Positions 43,913-55,487 are shown, counted from the first letter of the stretch. The stretch: 64,000 nt of DNA from Pseudomonas helvetica (GCF_039908645.1 NZ_CP150917.1:2305501-2369500), one strand, 5' to 3'. Notes: generated from the sequence alone by a model not told the origin. Made by a program: numbers and translations.

Positions 43913-44803
43913 TTAGCCGTGAGTCCGTGGCAAATCGATTTGTGCGTCCAACAAGGCCATGAAAGCCCGTGCAGCATTCGACAGCGTCCGTTCGGTGTGC
44001 ACGATATAGCCTAGCTGGCGAGTGAGCTGTATGCCCGGTAAAGGAATGCGTGCCACTTGATCATCGAGCATGGTGCGCGGCAACACGCTCCAGGCCAGGC
44101 CAATGGAAACCATCATCTTGATAGTTTCCAGATAGTTAGTGCTCATCGCGATGTTCGGCGTCAGTCCCTGGGCTTCGAAAAGTCGTTGCACGATGTGGTG
44201 GGTAAAGGTGTTGCCACCGGGGAAAACCGCCGGATGACGGGCGATATCGGCCAGGCTGACCGCACCGTTACTGATCAGCGAGTGTTCGGGGGCTGCCACA
44301 AAGTCCAGTGGGTCATCCCATACCGGCGTGGCTTTCACCAGCGTGTGTGGCTCGGGTGCCAGGGTAATCACCGCCAGTTCGGCGCGGCCGTGAAGAATTT
44401 CCTCGTAGGCGACTTCCGAATCGAGGAACTGAATATCCAGCGCAACCTCGGGGTAGCGTCGGGTGAACGCCCGCAGCAAGGGCGGCAGGCGGTGCAGGCC
44501 GATGTGATGACTGGTCGCCAGGGTCAGGCGGCCAGTCACTTCGCCGGTCAGGTTGGTCAGCGCCCGGCGTGTGTCATCCAGTACATTCAGAATCTGATAA
44601 GCGCGCGGCAGCAGGGCGCGTCCGGCCTCGGTCAGGCTGACTTCGCGGCCCAGTCGATCAAACAGCCGTACATTGAGTTGCTGTTCCAGCCCGGCGATGC
44701 GTTTGCTGATGGCTGGCTGGGTCAGGTGTAGCCGTTCGCCCGCGCCGGAAAAGCTGCCGGTCTCGGCGATGGCTATAAAAGCATTGAGGTTGGCCAGGTC
44801 CAT
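43913..44803 (-). CDS. LysR-family regulator divergent from leuC
   Basis: A 296-residue activator or repressor. The winged helix-turn-helix is at about 1-60 (LNAFIAIAETGSFSGAGERL, TQPAISKRIAGLEQQL), then a periplasmic-binding-protein-like effector domain. Divergent from leuC with a 147-bp AT-rich spacer, so leuCDB and itself are the likely targets. ATG 44803 gives the family start MDLANLNAF; an extension of ten residues is possible. Confidence 0.9.
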   Translation of the reverse strand: MDLANLNAFIAIAETGSFSGAGERLHLTQPAISKRIAGLEQQLNVRLFDRLGREVSLTEAGRALLPRAYQILNVLDDTRRALTNLTGEVTGRLTLATSHHIGLHRLPPLLRAFTRRYPEVALDIQFLDSEVAYEEILHGRAELAVITLAPEPHTLVKATPVWDDPLDFVAAPEHSLISNGAVSLADIARHPAVFPGGNTFTHHIVQRLFEAQGLTPNIAMSTNYLETIKMMVSIGLAWSVLPRTMLDDQVARIPLPGIQLTRQLGYIVHTERTLSNAARAFMALLDAQIDLPRTHG

Positions 44804-44950
44804 GGTCGTATTCCAGTTGGTTATCCAAAGCATAAAAAATATGAATTTGAGTTATTTAATGTAACCCCATAGGATCGACCTCACAAGCCAAAGGGTTATT
44901 GAGTCGCTTCAAGCCCGGGGCATAGAAACAAGCTGATGAGGAAACGTCTG

Positions 44951-46369
44951 ATGGCCGGCAAAACGCTCTACGACAAGCTCTGGGATTCGCATTTGGTCAA
45001 GCAGCGCGACGATGGTTCGGCGCTGATCTACATCGATCGTCACATCATTCACGAAGTGACCTCGCCGCAAGCCTTCGAAGGTCTGCGTCTGGCCGGGCGC
45101 AAGCCGTGGCGCATCGATGCCAACATCGCGACCCCGGACCACAACGTACCGACGACTCCTGAGCGCAAGGGCGGCATTGCTGCCATCGCTGACGAAGTCT
45201 CGCGTTTGCAGGTTCAGACCCTCGATGACAACTGTGACGAATACGGCATCGTCGAATTCAAGATGAATGACGTGCGTCAAGGCATCGTCCACGTCATCGG
45301 TCCGGAGCAGGGTGCAACCTTGCCGGGCATGACCGTGGTCTGCGGTGACTCCCATACCTCGACCCACGGCGCTTTCGGCGCGTTGGCTCACGGTATCGGC
45401 ACTTCCGAGGTCGAGCACGTGCTCGCCACCCAGTGCCTGGTCGCCAAGAAAATGAAGAACATGCTGGTCCGCGTCGAAGGCAAATTGCCGTTCGGCGTGA
45501 CCGCCAAGGACATCGTTCTGGCCGTTATCGGCAAGATCGGCACTGCCGGCGGTAACGGCCACGCGATCGAATTCGCCGGTAGCGCGATTCGTGATCTGTC
45601 GGTCGAAGGCCGCATGACCATCTGCAACATGTCCATCGAAGCCGGTGCGCGAGTTGGTTTGGTTGCCGCTGACGAAAAGACCGTTGCCTACGTCAAGGGG
45701 CGTCCGTTCGCACCGAAAGGCGCTGAGTGGGACTTGGCTGTCGAAGCCTGGAAAGACCTGGTGTCCGATGCAGACGCGAAGTTCGACACCATCGTTGAAC
45801 TCGACGCTGCGCAGATCAAGCCGCAAGTCAGCTGGGGCACGTCCCCGGAAATGGTTCTCGCCGTCGATCAGAACGTGCCGGACCCGGCTAAAGAGATGGA
45901 CCTGGTCAAGCGCGACTCGATCGTCCGCGCCTTGAAATACATGGGTTTGACCGCCAATCAGGCGATCACCGACATTCAGCTGGACCGCGTGTTCATTGGC
46001 TCCTGCACCAACTCGCGGATCGAAGATTTGCGTGCTGCGGCGGTGATCGCCAAGGGCCGCAAAGTAGCCTCGACCATCAAGCAAGCCATTGTGGTGCCGG
46101 GTTCGGGCCTGGTGAAGGCGCAAGCCGAAGCCGAGGGGCTGGACAAGATTTTCCTCGAGGCCGGTTTCGAATGGCGTGAGCCTGGGTGCTCGATGTGCCT
46201 GGCAATGAACCCGGACCGTTTGGAGTCCGGCGAGCATTGCGCATCGACCTCCAACCGTAACTTCGAAGGCCGTCAGGGCGCCGGTGGCCGTACGCACCTG
46301 GTGAGCCCGGCAATGGCCGCCGCCGCCGCTGTCAACGGTCGTTTCGTCGACGTCCGTGAATTGATCTGA
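44951..46369 (+). CDS. leuC: 3-isopropylmalate dehydratase, large subunit
   Basis: Leucine pathway, isomerises 2- to 3-isopropylmalate with a 4Fe-4S cluster. The 472-residue protein has [15 protein letters not shown] (about 134-148), the cluster Cys in [13 protein letters not shown] (about 349) and the pair in [11 protein letters not shown] (about 409 and 412). GAGG precedes ATG 44951. The gap to leuD is 11 bp. Confidence 0.97.
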   Translation: MAGKTLYDKLWDSHLVKQRDDGSALIYIDRHIIHEVTSPQAFEGLRLAGRKPWRIDANIATPDHNVPTTPERKGGIAAIADEVSRLQVQTLDDNCDEYGIVEFKMNDVRQGIVHVIGPEQGATLPGMTVVCGDSHTSTHGAFGALAHGIGTSEVEHVLATQCLVAKKMKNMLVRVEGKLPFGVTAKDIVLAVIGKIGTAGGNGHAIEFAGSAIRDLSVEGRMTICNMSIEAGARVGLVAADEKTVAYVKGRPFAPKGAEWDLAVEAWKDLVSDADAKFDTIVELDAAQIKPQVSWGTSPEMVLAVDQNVPDPAKEMDLVKRDSIVRALKYMGLTANQAITDIQLDRVFIGSCTNSRIEDLRAAAVIAKGRKVASTIKQAIVVPGSGLVKAQAEAEGLDKIFLEAGFEWREPGCSMCLAMNPDRLESGEHCASTSNRNFEGRQGAGGRTHLVSPAMAAAAAVNGRFVDVRELI

Positions 46370-46380
46370 AGGAGCGCAGC

Positions 46381-47025
46381 ATGAAAGCTTTTACCCAGCA
46401 CACTGGTCTTGTCGCGCCTTTGGATCGTGCCAACGTCGACACCGACCAAATCATTCCCAAGCAGTTCTTGAAGTCGATCAAGCGCACCGGTTTCGGTCCG
46501 AACCTGTTCGATGAGTGGCGTTACCTGGATGTCGGGCAACCGTATCAGGACAACTCCAAGCGTCCGTTGAACAAGGACTTCGTGCTCAACGCCGAGCGTT
46601 ATCAAGGTGCCAGCGTGTTGCTCGCCCGGGAAAACTTCGGCTGCGGTTCGAGCCGCGAGCACGCGCCGTGGGCCCTGGAAGAGTACGGTTTTCGCAGCAT
46701 CATCGCGCCGAGCTACGCCGACATCTTCTTCAACAACAGCTTCAAGAACGGCTTGCTGCCGATCATCCTGAGCGACGCTGAAGTCGACGAATTGTTTGCG
46801 CAAGTGGAAGCTAATCCGGGCTACCAGTTGCAGATTGACTTGCAGGCCCAGACCGTGACCCGTCCTGACGGCAAGGTCCTGAGTTTTGAAATCGATGCTT
46901 TCCGCAAACACTGCCTGCTCAACGGCCTGGACGATATCGGCCTGACCTTGCAGGACGGCGATGCGATTGCCGCGTTCGAAGCCAGGCACCGCGCCAGCCA
47001 GCCATGGTTGTTCCGCGACGCGTGA
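46381..47025 (+). CDS. leuD: 3-isopropylmalate dehydratase, small subunit
   Basis: A 214-residue partner of LeuC carrying the swivel domain. It has [15 protein letters not shown] (about 18-32) and [13 protein letters not shown] (about 86-98). Complete. Confidence 0.97.
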   Translation: MKAFTQHTGLVAPLDRANVDTDQIIPKQFLKSIKRTGFGPNLFDEWRYLDVGQPYQDNSKRPLNKDFVLNAERYQGASVLLARENFGCGSSREHAPWALEEYGFRSIIAPSYADIFFNNSFKNGLLPIILSDAEVDELFAQVEANPGYQLQIDLQAQTVTRPDGKVLSFEIDAFRKHCLLNGLDDIGLTLQDGDAIAAFEARHRASQPWLFRDA

Positions 47026-47045
47026 TTGTGTGTAAGGCGTAATGA

Positions 47046-47124
47046 CGCCATCGCGAGCAAGCTCGGCTCCTGCATGGGAATGAATGCGTTGCTCTTGTAG
47101 GAGCAAGGCTTGCTCGCGATGGGG
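47046..47124. repeat. Inverted REP pair within the leu cluster
   Basis: GCCATCGCGAGCAAGCTCGG then CTCCTGCA, and TGTAGGAGCAAGGCTTGCTC then GCGATGGGGC, form opposing arms. They split leuD from the methyltransferase gene and could reduce read-through. Confidence 0.8.
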
Positions 47125-47166
47125 CCCGCACAAACAACTCAAGACTCACCCCTTAAGGAAGTCATC

Positions 47167-47934
47167 ATGACCAGCACCGCCCAGCACAGCGACGTAGTAC
47201 AAAAGCAATTCGGTGAACAGGCTGCCGCCTACCTGAGCAGTGCAGTACACGCACAGGGCACCGAATTCGCACTGCTACAGGCCGAGCTGGCGGGTCGCAG
47301 TGATGCGCGAGTGCTGGACCTGGGCTGCGGCGCCGGTCATGTGAGTTTTCATGTGGCTGCGCTGGTCAAGGAAGTGGTCGCCTATGACCTGTCGCAGCAG
47401 ATGCTCGACGTGGTGGCTGGCGCCGCAGTTGATCGTGTTCTGAACAATGTGACCACCGTGCTCGGTGCGGCGGAGCGCCTGCCGTTTGCCGAGGGTGAAT
47501 TTGATTTCGTCTTCAGCCGTTATTCGGCGCACCATTGGAGCGACCTTGGCTTGGCCTTGCGCGAAGTGCGCCGAGTGCTCAAGCCGGGTGGGGTAGCAGT
47601 ATTTATTGATGTCTTGTCGCCGGGCAGTCCGTTGTTCGACACTTACCTGCAAAGTGTTGAAGTGCTGCGCGACACCAGCCACGTGCGTGATTATTCCGCC
47701 GGGGAGTGGTTGCGCCAGGTCAGCGAGGCGGGGTTGCATACCCGTAGCACCACGCGCCAGCGGCTGCGCCTGGAGTACAACTCCTGGGTCGAGCGCATGC
47801 GTACACCTCAGGCGTTGCGCGTGGCGATCCGCGAGTTGCAGCAGGCGATGGGCAATGAAGTTCGCGAGTATTTCGAGATTGAAGCCGATGGTTCGTTCAG
47901 CACCGATGTACTGGTGCTGATGGCTGAACGATAA
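47167..47934 (+). CDS. SAM-dependent methyltransferase (UbiE/class I type)
   Basis: A 255-residue Rossmann-fold methyltransferase. Motif I is VLDLGCGAGHVSFH (about 49-62), the acidic end of strand 2 is AYDLSQQML, and motif III is the LRRVL-type VRRVLKPGGV. The substrate is unknown. It sits between leuD and leuB, a position I recall from other Pseudomonas. TAAGGA before ATG 47167 and no internal terminator suggest cotranscription with leuB. Confidence 0.88.
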   Translation: MTSTAQHSDVVQKQFGEQAAAYLSSAVHAQGTEFALLQAELAGRSDARVLDLGCGAGHVSFHVAALVKEVVAYDLSQQMLDVVAGAAVDRVLNNVTTVLGAAERLPFAEGEFDFVFSRYSAHHWSDLGLALREVRRVLKPGGVAVFIDVLSPGSPLFDTYLQSVEVLRDTSHVRDYSAGEWLRQVSEAGLHTRSTTRQRLRLEYNSWVERMRTPQALRVAIRELQQAMGNEVREYFEIEADGSFSTDVLVLMAER

Positions 47935-47999
47935 GCGCCAAGCGCTGGAATTTTTCCGGGCGCGCCCATGAGCGCGCCGACTGATGACATGAGGAACGC

Positions 48000-49082
<1,083 letters not shown>

Positions 49083-49149
49083 TCTCTCTGGCCCCGCTTG
49101 TCGCTGATGTCGGCAAGCGAGCCCACTTTTTGTAAAAGGTGTAGTTGCG

Positions 49150-50262
49150 ATGAAACGTGTAGGTCTGATCGGTTGGCGCGGTATGGTCGGTTCCGTGCTC
49201 ATGCAGCGGATGCTGGAAGAGCAGGATTTCGATCTTATTGAGCCGGTGTTTTTCACCACTTCCAATGTGGGTGGCCAAGGCCCGTCCGTGGGTAAGGATA
49301 TTGCTCCGCTCAAGGACGCTTACAGCATTGAAGAGCTGAAAACCCTCGACGTGATTCTGACCTGCCAGGGTGGCGACTACACCAGCGAAGTCTTCCCGAA
49401 ACTGCGCGAAGCCGGTTGGCAGGGTTACTGGATCGACGCCGCTTCCAGCCTGCGCATGCAGGATGACGCGGTAATCGTTCTGGACCCGGTGAACCGCAAG
49501 GTCATCGACCAGCAACTCGACGCGGGCACCAAGAACTACATCGGCGGCAACTGCACCGTCAGCCTGATGCTGATGGGCCTGGGCGGTCTGTTCGAAGCCG
49601 GTCTGGTGGAGTGGATGAGTGCCATGACCTATCAGGCGGCCTCCGGTGGCGGCGCGCAGCACATGCGTGAACTGATCAAGCAAATGGGTGTGACCCACGG
49701 CGCTGTCGCCGATCAACTGGCCGATCCGGCCAGCGCCATCCTCGACATCGACCGTCGTGTCGCCGAAGCGATGCGCAGCGATGCGTACCCGACTGAAAAC
49801 TTCGGCGTGCCATTGGCCGGCAGCCTGATCCCGTGGATCGACAAAGAGCTGCCGAACGGTCAGAGCCGCGAAGAGTGGAAGGCCCAGGCCGAGACCAACA
49901 AGATTCTCGGTCGCTTCAAGAGCCCGATCCCGGTGGATGGCATCTGCGTGCGCATCGGCGCCATGCGTTGCCACAGCCAGGCGCTGACCATCAAGCTGAA
50001 CAAAGACGTGCCGATCGCCGATATCGAAGGGCTGATCAGCCAGCACAACCCATGGGTCAAGCTGGTGCCGAACCAGCGCGAAATCAGTATGCAAGAGCTG
50101 AGCCCGACCAAGGTCACCGGCACCCTGAACGTACCGGTTGGCCGTCTGCGCAAGCTGAACATGGGTTCGCAGTTCGTCGGTGCTTTCACCGTCGGCGACC
50201 AACTGCTGTGGGGCGCGGCCGAACCGCTGCGTCGCATGCTGCGGATTCTGCTGGAGCGTTGA
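49150..50262 (+). CDS. asd: Aspartate-semialdehyde dehydrogenase
   Basis: Makes aspartate semialdehyde for lysine, threonine and methionine. The 370-residue protein has the NADP loop [16 protein letters not shown] (about 6-21), the catalytic Cys in [11 protein letters not shown] (about 136) and His in [12 protein letters not shown]. It is the gamma-proteobacterial type. A strong terminator follows. Confidence 0.96.
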   Translation: MKRVGLIGWRGMVGSVLMQRMLEEQDFDLIEPVFFTTSNVGGQGPSVGKDIAPLKDAYSIEELKTLDVILTCQGGDYTSEVFPKLREAGWQGYWIDAASSLRMQDDAVIVLDPVNRKVIDQQLDAGTKNYIGGNCTVSLMLMGLGGLFEAGLVEWMSAMTYQAASGGGAQHMRELIKQMGVTHGAVADQLADPASAILDIDRRVAEAMRSDAYPTENFGVPLAGSLIPWIDKELPNGQSREEWKAQAETNKILGRFKSPIPVDGICVRIGAMRCHSQALTIKLNKDVPIADIEGLISQHNPWVKLVPNQREISMQELSPTKVTGTLNVPVGRLRKLNMGSQFVGAFTVGDQLLWGAAEPLRRMLRILLER

Positions 50263-50280
50263 TTCGCTGATGTAATGAAA

Positions 50281-50314
50281 AAGCCCGCGCCTTGAAAGAG
50301 GCGCGGGCTTTTTA
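50281..50314 (+). terminator. Terminator of the leuB-asd unit
   Basis: AAGCCCGCGCCT, loop TGAAAG, AGGCGCGGGCTT, then TTTATTTT. A perfect stem. Confidence 0.92.
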
Positions 50315-50334
50315 TTTTGGGGCCGATCAGTTCC

Positions 50335-50468
50335 CGTAGCAGCTGCCGAAGGCTGCGTTCGGCTGCGCAGCAGTCGTAAAATCTGAGTGCGCAGTTCTCC
50401 AGAATGATCGGCGCGATCGCATAGGCGAGGACTTTGTCCTCGAACGCAGGCTTCGCCAGCTGCTACAG
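50335..50468. repeat. Inverted REP pair
   Basis: CCGTAGCAGCTGCCGAAGGC with GCGTTCGGCTGCGCAGCAG at left, and GAACGCAGGCTTCGCCAGCT with GCTACAGG at right. The same family as 9911-10073, including the shared CGAGGACTTTGTCCTCGAACGC core. Confidence 0.8.
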
Positions 50469-50543
50469 GTATCGCCTATCAATTGCCTGCATTCAATGCG
50501 CCCGGTAAAGTGCCGCTCCCCCCGTTTCGCCTGAGGTAGATCC

Positions 50544-51554
50544 ATGAGCCAGTCCTTTGATATTGCCGTCGTCGGCGCCACCGGTACTGTCGGCGAAACA
50601 CTCGTCCAGATCCTTGAAGAGCGCGACTTCCCGGTTGCCAACCTGCACCTGCTGGCCAGCAGTGAATCAGCAGGGCATTCGGTGCCGTTTCGCGGCAAGA
50701 ACGTACGGGTGCGGGAAGTCGACGAATTTGATTTCAGCAAGGTCCAGCTGGTGTTCTTCGCCGCCGGTCCTGCGGTCACCCTGAGTTTTGCGCCGCGTGC
50801 CACGGCCGCCGGTTGCGCGCTGATCGATTTGTCCGGCGCCTTGCCGGCGGAACAGGCGCCGCAGGTGGTGCCGGAAGCTAACAGCCAAGTGCTGGCCGGT
50901 TTGAAAAAGCCGTTTCAGGTAAGCAGTCCAAGTGCATCGGCCACCACCCTGGCCGTGGTGCTGGCGCCATTGCGCGAATTGCTCGACCTGCAGCGAGTGA
51001 CCGTCACTGCCAGCCTGGCCGTTTCCGCTCAGGGGCGCGAAGCAGTCAGCGAGCTGGCACGGCAGACAGCAGAGCTGCTGAATGTTCGCCCGCTGGAGCC
51101 GCGTTTCTTTGATCGGCAAATGGCCTTCAACCTGCTGGCACAAGTCGGCACGCCGGATGCTCAGGGCCATACGCTGCTGGAAAAACGCCTGGTTCGAGAG
51201 CTGCGCGAGGTCATGGCGCAGCCTTTATTAAAGATTTCTGTCACTTGCATTCAAGCCCCGGTGTTTTTCGGCGATAGCTTTAGCGTGACCTTGCAGTCAG
51301 CCAAGGCTGTCGACCTGGCGGCGGTGAATGCTGCGCTTGAGGCGGCGCCGGGTGTCGAGCTGGTCGAGGCGGGCGATTACCCGACGCCGGTGGGCGATGC
51401 GGTAGGGCAGGACGTGGTCTACGTCGGTCGGGTTCGCAGCGGTATCGACGATCCGGCGGAACTTAACGTGTGGCTGACGTCAGATAACGTACGCAAAGGC
51501 GCTGCACTCAATGCGGTGCAGGTGGCTGAGTTGTTGATAAAAGACCTTGTGTAA
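50544..51554 (+). CDS. usg: Asd-like protein lacking the catalytic cysteine (Usg family)
   Basis: A 336-residue homologue of aspartate-semialdehyde dehydrogenase. The dinucleotide loop VVGATGTVGETLVQIL is kept (about 9-24). At the site where active enzymes have NPNCSTIQ, this protein reads SSPSASATTLAVVL, so the nucleophilic Cys is gone. The rest of the fold is preserved, so it is unlikely to be a simple pseudogene. Usg proteins of this kind sit before fimV-truA in Pseudomonas; their role is unknown, perhaps binding or regulatory. Confidence 0.85.
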   Translation: MSQSFDIAVVGATGTVGETLVQILEERDFPVANLHLLASSESAGHSVPFRGKNVRVREVDEFDFSKVQLVFFAAGPAVTLSFAPRATAAGCALIDLSGALPAEQAPQVVPEANSQVLAGLKKPFQVSSPSASATTLAVVLAPLRELLDLQRVTVTASLAVSAQGREAVSELARQTAELLNVRPLEPRFFDRQMAFNLLAQVGTPDAQGHTLLEKRLVRELREVMAQPLLKISVTCIQAPVFFGDSFSVTLQSAKAVDLAAVNAALEAAPGVELVEAGDYPTPVGDAVGQDVVYVGRVRSGIDDPAELNVWLTSDNVRKGAALNAVQVAELLIKDLV

Positions 51555-51760
51555 AAGATACTTGGCAACAATTTGCAAATAGATTCTAGTCGTACAGGCC
51601 GCAAGGCCTGAATGCTGGAGGCGAGCCGCCATCAGGGGCTTCCAAGGGCATCAGTGAAATAAGCGCGCGCAGAGACTCTTCGAGGCTGCGCGCAATGCCT
51701 TACGGCAGCGGTATCAACACCTTCTCGCTTGCCGAGGAAAGTTCAACAAAGGATGAGGCT

Positions 51761-54388
51761 ATGGTTCAAGTTCGCAAACTGGTGTTAGCAATAGCGGCCG
51801 CCTCGGCGCTGTCCTCCGGTATGGCGCATGCCCTCGGGCTTGGGGAATTGACCCTGAAGTCGACCCTGAACCAGCCCCTGGTGGCAGAAATCGAGTTGCT
51901 CGACGTCAAGGACCTCACCGCTGCCGAAGTGGTGCCGAGCCTGGCGTCGGCCGATGATTTTGCCAAGGCCGGGGTTGATCGTCAGGCGTTCCTCAACGAC
52001 CTGACATTCACGCCAGTGCTCAATGCCAGCGGTAAAAGCATCCTGCGGGTGACTTCAAGTCAGCCACTCTCCGAGCCGATGGTGAAATTCCTGGTTCAGG
52101 TGATGTGGCCAAGCGGCCGACTGCTGCGCGACTACAGCGTACTGCTCGATCCGTCCAAATTCTCGCCGCAGACGGCTGACGCTGCTGCGCAATCCGCACC
52201 GGCTCAAGCGCCGGCGATCAACGCGCCAGTGACTGGCGCGAGCAAGCCTAAGCAGCACGTCACGACGCCGCGCGACACCTTGTGGGAAATCGCCGCGAAA
52301 GCACGCAATGGCGGCTCGATCCAGCAAACCATGCTGGCGATTCAGGCGCTGAACCCGAACGCCTTTATCGATGGCAACATCAATCGACTGAAAACCGGTC
52401 AGGTCTTGCGCCTGCCGGACGCCACACAAAGCACCAGCTTGCCGCAGCCTAAAGCCATTGCCGAAGTCGCCGCGCAGAACACGGCCTGGCGTCAGGGGCG
52501 TCGCTCGGTTCACCGGGCGCAGGCGCAACAGCTTGATGCAACCAAGCGTGGGCATGATGTGGTCTCGCCGCAAGGCACTGTCAAGGACAAGTTGAGCCTG
52601 GTCTCGGCCGAATCCGGCAAGAAAGGTGGTAAAGGTGCCGCGGGCGATAGCAAGGCCATCAGCAATAAGCTGGCGGTAGCCCAGGAAGGCCTCGATACGA
52701 CTCGTCGTGACAATGCCGAGCTGAAAAGCCGCATAACTGACTTGCAGAGTCAGATGGACAAACTCCAGCGCTTGATCGAGCTGAAAAATAATCAATTGGC
52801 CAAGATGCAGGCAGAAGGCGCGGGGGAAAACTCTGCTGCTCAACCTTCGGCGCCGATCTCGGCTGATCTGGTTGCCCAGCCAGCGGCGGCGCCTGCACCC
52901 GCGGTAGTCCCAGAGGCAACGCCGGCCGCAGTGCCTGCCGAAGCGCCGATTCAGGCAACCCCGGCAGCGAGCGACGAGCAAAAGTACAACGAACTGCTGA
53001 CCAATCCGATACTCCTGGGTCTGGTGGGTGGCGGTGCGGTGGTGGTGCTGTTGCTGCTGTTGTTGCTGGCGCGTCGGCGCAAGGCTCAACAGGAAGCCGA
53101 GAAGCACAAGCGCATGGCGAAGGCACTGGCTGAAGAGTCGGACTTGACGCAAGACTTCGATCTGCCGGAAAGCAGCTTCGAAGGCCTCGAAGTGCCGCCG
53201 CCAGTCGTCAAGCTTGCAACGCCTCCAGCTCCAGCTCCAGCTCCAGTCGTGGCGCCGGTGGTAGTGACGCCGCCGATTGCTGCACCATTGGTCGCGCCGG
53301 CGGCCGAGCGTTCGGACGATGTCCTGGCGCAAGCCCAGTCGCACATCAATGCCGGGCGTTTGAATCAGGCTGCCAGCCTGCTTGAAGAGGGTGTCAAGCA
53401 AGAGCCGCAACGCAGCGACCTGCGCTTGAAGCTGATGGAAGTCTACGGCCAGCAGGGCGATCGCAGTGCGTTCGTGGCGCAAGAGCGTCAGCTGGTTGCC
53501 AATGGCAAAAATCATGCTGACGTTGAACAGCTGAAAAGCCGCTTTCCGGCGATGGTTGCCGTGGCAGCTGTTGGCGGCATCGCCGCCGCAGCGGTTGCCG
53601 CCGAGCTGGATGCGCAGTACGTCAAGGACCTGCTGCATGAGGAGCCCAAGGCGCCGGAGCCTGAAGCTGCACCGGCCGATGATGACTTCGACAGCGCCTT
53701 CGATCTGAGTCTGGACGATCTGGAGGCCGCATCGCCAACGGTCGTTACGCCAGAGACGCCGGAGCCGGCGCTGGATCTGGACGCTTTTCCGCTCGATGAC
53801 GATCTGAGCTTCGAATCTGTTCTGCAACAGCAGACCGAAGCCAAGGACAGCCTGGATGACCTGTCGGATTTCGACCTTGATCTGGGTGGCGACGTGCCGG
53901 ATGCAACGCTGGCCGATGACGAGTTCCTGCTCAACCTCGACGACGATCTGAAAGACCTGCCAGTAGTCGAGTCGCCGGCAGTCACAGAAGCGGCGCTTGA
54001 TGATCTGGAGTTGCCGGCCGATTTCGATCTGTCCCTGGCAGATGAAATCGATGCTCACGCCAAGCCTGAGCCGGACGACTTCATGTCCGAACTGGACGAC
54101 GTCAATGCCGAGCTGGATCGTTTGTCCGGTAGCCTGGAGCATCCGCCTATCGCTGCGCCAAGCTTCACCGCTGAAGATGCGGCGGCGGGGATGGAGATGG
54201 AGATGGGTGAGCCCGATTTCGATTTCCTCTCGGGCACTGACGAAGTTGCGACCAAGCTGGACCTGGCGCAGGCTTACATCGACATGGGTGACAACGATGG
54301 CGCGCGGGACATCCTCGGTGAGGTGCTCAGCGAGGGTAATGACGGTCAGAAGAGCGAAGCCAAGGACATGTTGGCGCGTATGGCCTGA
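51761..54388 (+). CDS. fimV: FimV, peptidoglycan-binding pilus assembly/motility protein
   Basis: An 875-residue inner-membrane protein for type IV pilus and polarity functions. The signal peptide is at 1-24 (MVQVRKLVLAIAAASALSSG), then the FimV N-terminal domain (LGLGELTLKSTLNQPLVAEI), LysM (about 160-217), a coiled coil (about 280-350), a membrane helix (about 418-437, LVGGGAVVVLLLLLLLARRR), a proline/alanine linker and a very acidic cytoplasmic part. The C-terminal FimV domain is KLDLAQAYIDMGDNDGARDI. ATG 51761 with GAGG upstream fits the signal peptide. Confidence 0.93.
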   Translation: MVQVRKLVLAIAAASALSSGMAHALGLGELTLKSTLNQPLVAEIELLDVKDLTAAEVVPSLASADDFAKAGVDRQAFLNDLTFTPVLNASGKSILRVTSSQPLSEPMVKFLVQVMWPSGRLLRDYSVLLDPSKFSPQTADAAAQSAPAQAPAINAPVTGASKPKQHVTTPRDTLWEIAAKARNGGSIQQTMLAIQALNPNAFIDGNINRLKTGQVLRLPDATQSTSLPQPKAIAEVAAQNTAWRQGRRSVHRAQAQQLDATKRGHDVVSPQGTVKDKLSLVSAESGKKGGKGAAGDSKAISNKLAVAQEGLDTTRRDNAELKSRITDLQSQMDKLQRLIELKNNQLAKMQAEGAGENSAAQPSAPISADLVAQPAAAPAPAVVPEATPAAVPAEAPIQATPAASDEQKYNELLTNPILLGLVGGGAVVVLLLLLLLARRRKAQQEAEKHKRMAKALAEESDLTQDFDLPESSFEGLEVPPPVVKLATPPAPAPAPVVAPVVVTPPIAAPLVAPAAERSDDVLAQAQSHINAGRLNQAASLLEEGVKQEPQRSDLRLKLMEVYGQQGDRSAFVAQERQLVANGKNHADVEQLKSRFPAMVAVAAVGGIAAAAVAAELDAQYVKDLLHEEPKAPEPEAAPADDDFDSAFDLSLDDLEAASPTVVTPETPEPALDLDAFPLDDDLSFESVLQQQTEAKDSLDDLSDFDLDLGGDVPDATLADDEFLLNLDDDLKDLPVVESPAVTEAALDDLELPADFDLSLADEIDAHAKPEPDDFMSELDDVNAELDRLSGSLEHPPIAAPSFTAEDAAAGMEMEMGEPDFDFLSGTDEVATKLDLAQAYIDMGDNDGARDILGEVLSEGNDGQKSEAKDMLARMA

Positions 54389-54407
54389 TGACCGGTAACG
54401 CATAATG

Positions 54408-54437
54408 AAAACGGCAGCCCATCGAGGCTGCCGTTTT
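54408..54437 (+). terminator. Terminator of fimV
   Basis: AAAACGGCAGCC, loop CATCGA, GGCTGCCGTTTTT. Located 20 bp after the stop. Confidence 0.88.
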
Positions 54438-54469
54438 TGTTTCGGGGGTTTAGGGATTGGTCACATAAC

Positions 54470-54603
54470 CCGTGGCGAGGGAGCTTGCTCCCGCCGGGTT
54501 GCGAAGCGACCCCGAAATCTGCAATCGCATTCTTTCAGGTACTCCTCGCCAGAAGGCTTTACGACTGCTTCGCAATCGAGCGGGAGCAAGCTCCCTCGCC
54601 ACA
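54470..54603. repeat. Inverted REP pair
   Basis: CCGTGGCGAGGGAGCTTGCT at left and AGCAAGCTCCCTCGCCACAA at right, with inner arms CGGGTTGCGAAGCGACCCCG and CTGCTTCGCAATCG. The same type as 31634-31770. Confidence 0.85.
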
Positions 54604-54614
54604 AGTGCATCACC

Positions 54615-55274
54615 TTAAGCCAGCAAGTCTTCGTAAAACGCACCGAATGGTCGGGTGGAGTGGGCCAGCTGGATTTCGAGGATCCACAGTCCCACATTCG
54701 GGCAGGCGTCGAAATTGCCCAGATCCCCTGCGCGATAGATTGCGTGGGGGAAATCGCTGACCCTGTGACCCTTGATGTCCAGGTTCAACACCCAGCCCAT
54801 TTCGCGCGCCTGTTCTTCTGCGTAGCGATACAGTTCGGGGCCGGCGACCTGATGGGTTCGCCAATAGTCGTGGACCTGATCGAACAGGGTTTTTGCGGCC
54901 GCTGCACAGGCCTGCATTTCAGGGTCGTTGCCGGTGGTGAACGTGGCGCCGCAGTCGCCTTCGTGGCGATCCCACACGACACCGAGATCAATGAAGAAAA
55001 TATCGTTTTCGCCCAGCACCGGATCGCCGCTGGAAGGCTGCTTGAAGGTTTTCAGGGTGTTCTCGCCGAAGCGGATCTTGGTCGGGTGCCAGATGCGGTC
55101 CATGCCCAGCTCGGTCAGTACTTCAAGCCCCATCTGCAGGGCTTCGGACTCGAGCATGCCGGGCTTTATCCGGCGAGCCATTTCTTCGATGGCCTCCCAG
55201 GTCTTGCGTTTGGCGTGGAGCATTCCCTCCAGGCTGTAGGCCAATCCAACGGCTTCCTTTTGCATGGCGCTCAT
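54615..55274 (-). CDS. M24-family metallopeptidase (short, aminopeptidase-like)
   Basis: A 219-residue pita-bread-fold protein. Putative metal ligands: Asp in FIDLGVVWD (about 94), Asp in EGDCGATF (about 106), His in IKGHRVSDFPHA (about 169) and Glu in WILEIQLAHS (about 198), with a final Glu possibly in FYEDLLA. The family signature around the last two ligands is weak, so activity is uncertain. It runs against the fimV-truA direction and is flanked by a REP pair, so it looks like an insertion into the core order. Confidence 0.75.
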   Translation of the reverse strand: MSAMQKEAVGLAYSLEGMLHAKRKTWEAIEEMARRIKPGMLESEALQMGLEVLTELGMDRIWHPTKIRFGENTLKTFKQPSSGDPVLGENDIFFIDLGVVWDRHEGDCGATFTTGNDPEMQACAAAAKTLFDQVHDYWRTHQVAGPELYRYAEEQAREMGWVLNLDIKGHRVSDFPHAIYRAGDLGNFDACPNVGLWILEIQLAHSTRPFGAFYEDLLA

Positions 55275-55487
55275 GTGTCGGGTCTCGTCAGGTTTATGGT
55301 TTTCGTTATGTGGTTATCTATATAGCGAAACTGCGGGCGGCGCATGCAAATGTCAAATCGCTTATTGGGGCCCGAACAAAAAACACCATGAACATGGCGT
55401 CCCGGCCCTGCGGCCTTATAATGCACGCCTTTGCGTAGATCAGCAGGCTGTCATTCCTTGGCAAATATAGATAACCCGGCCGCCGAA

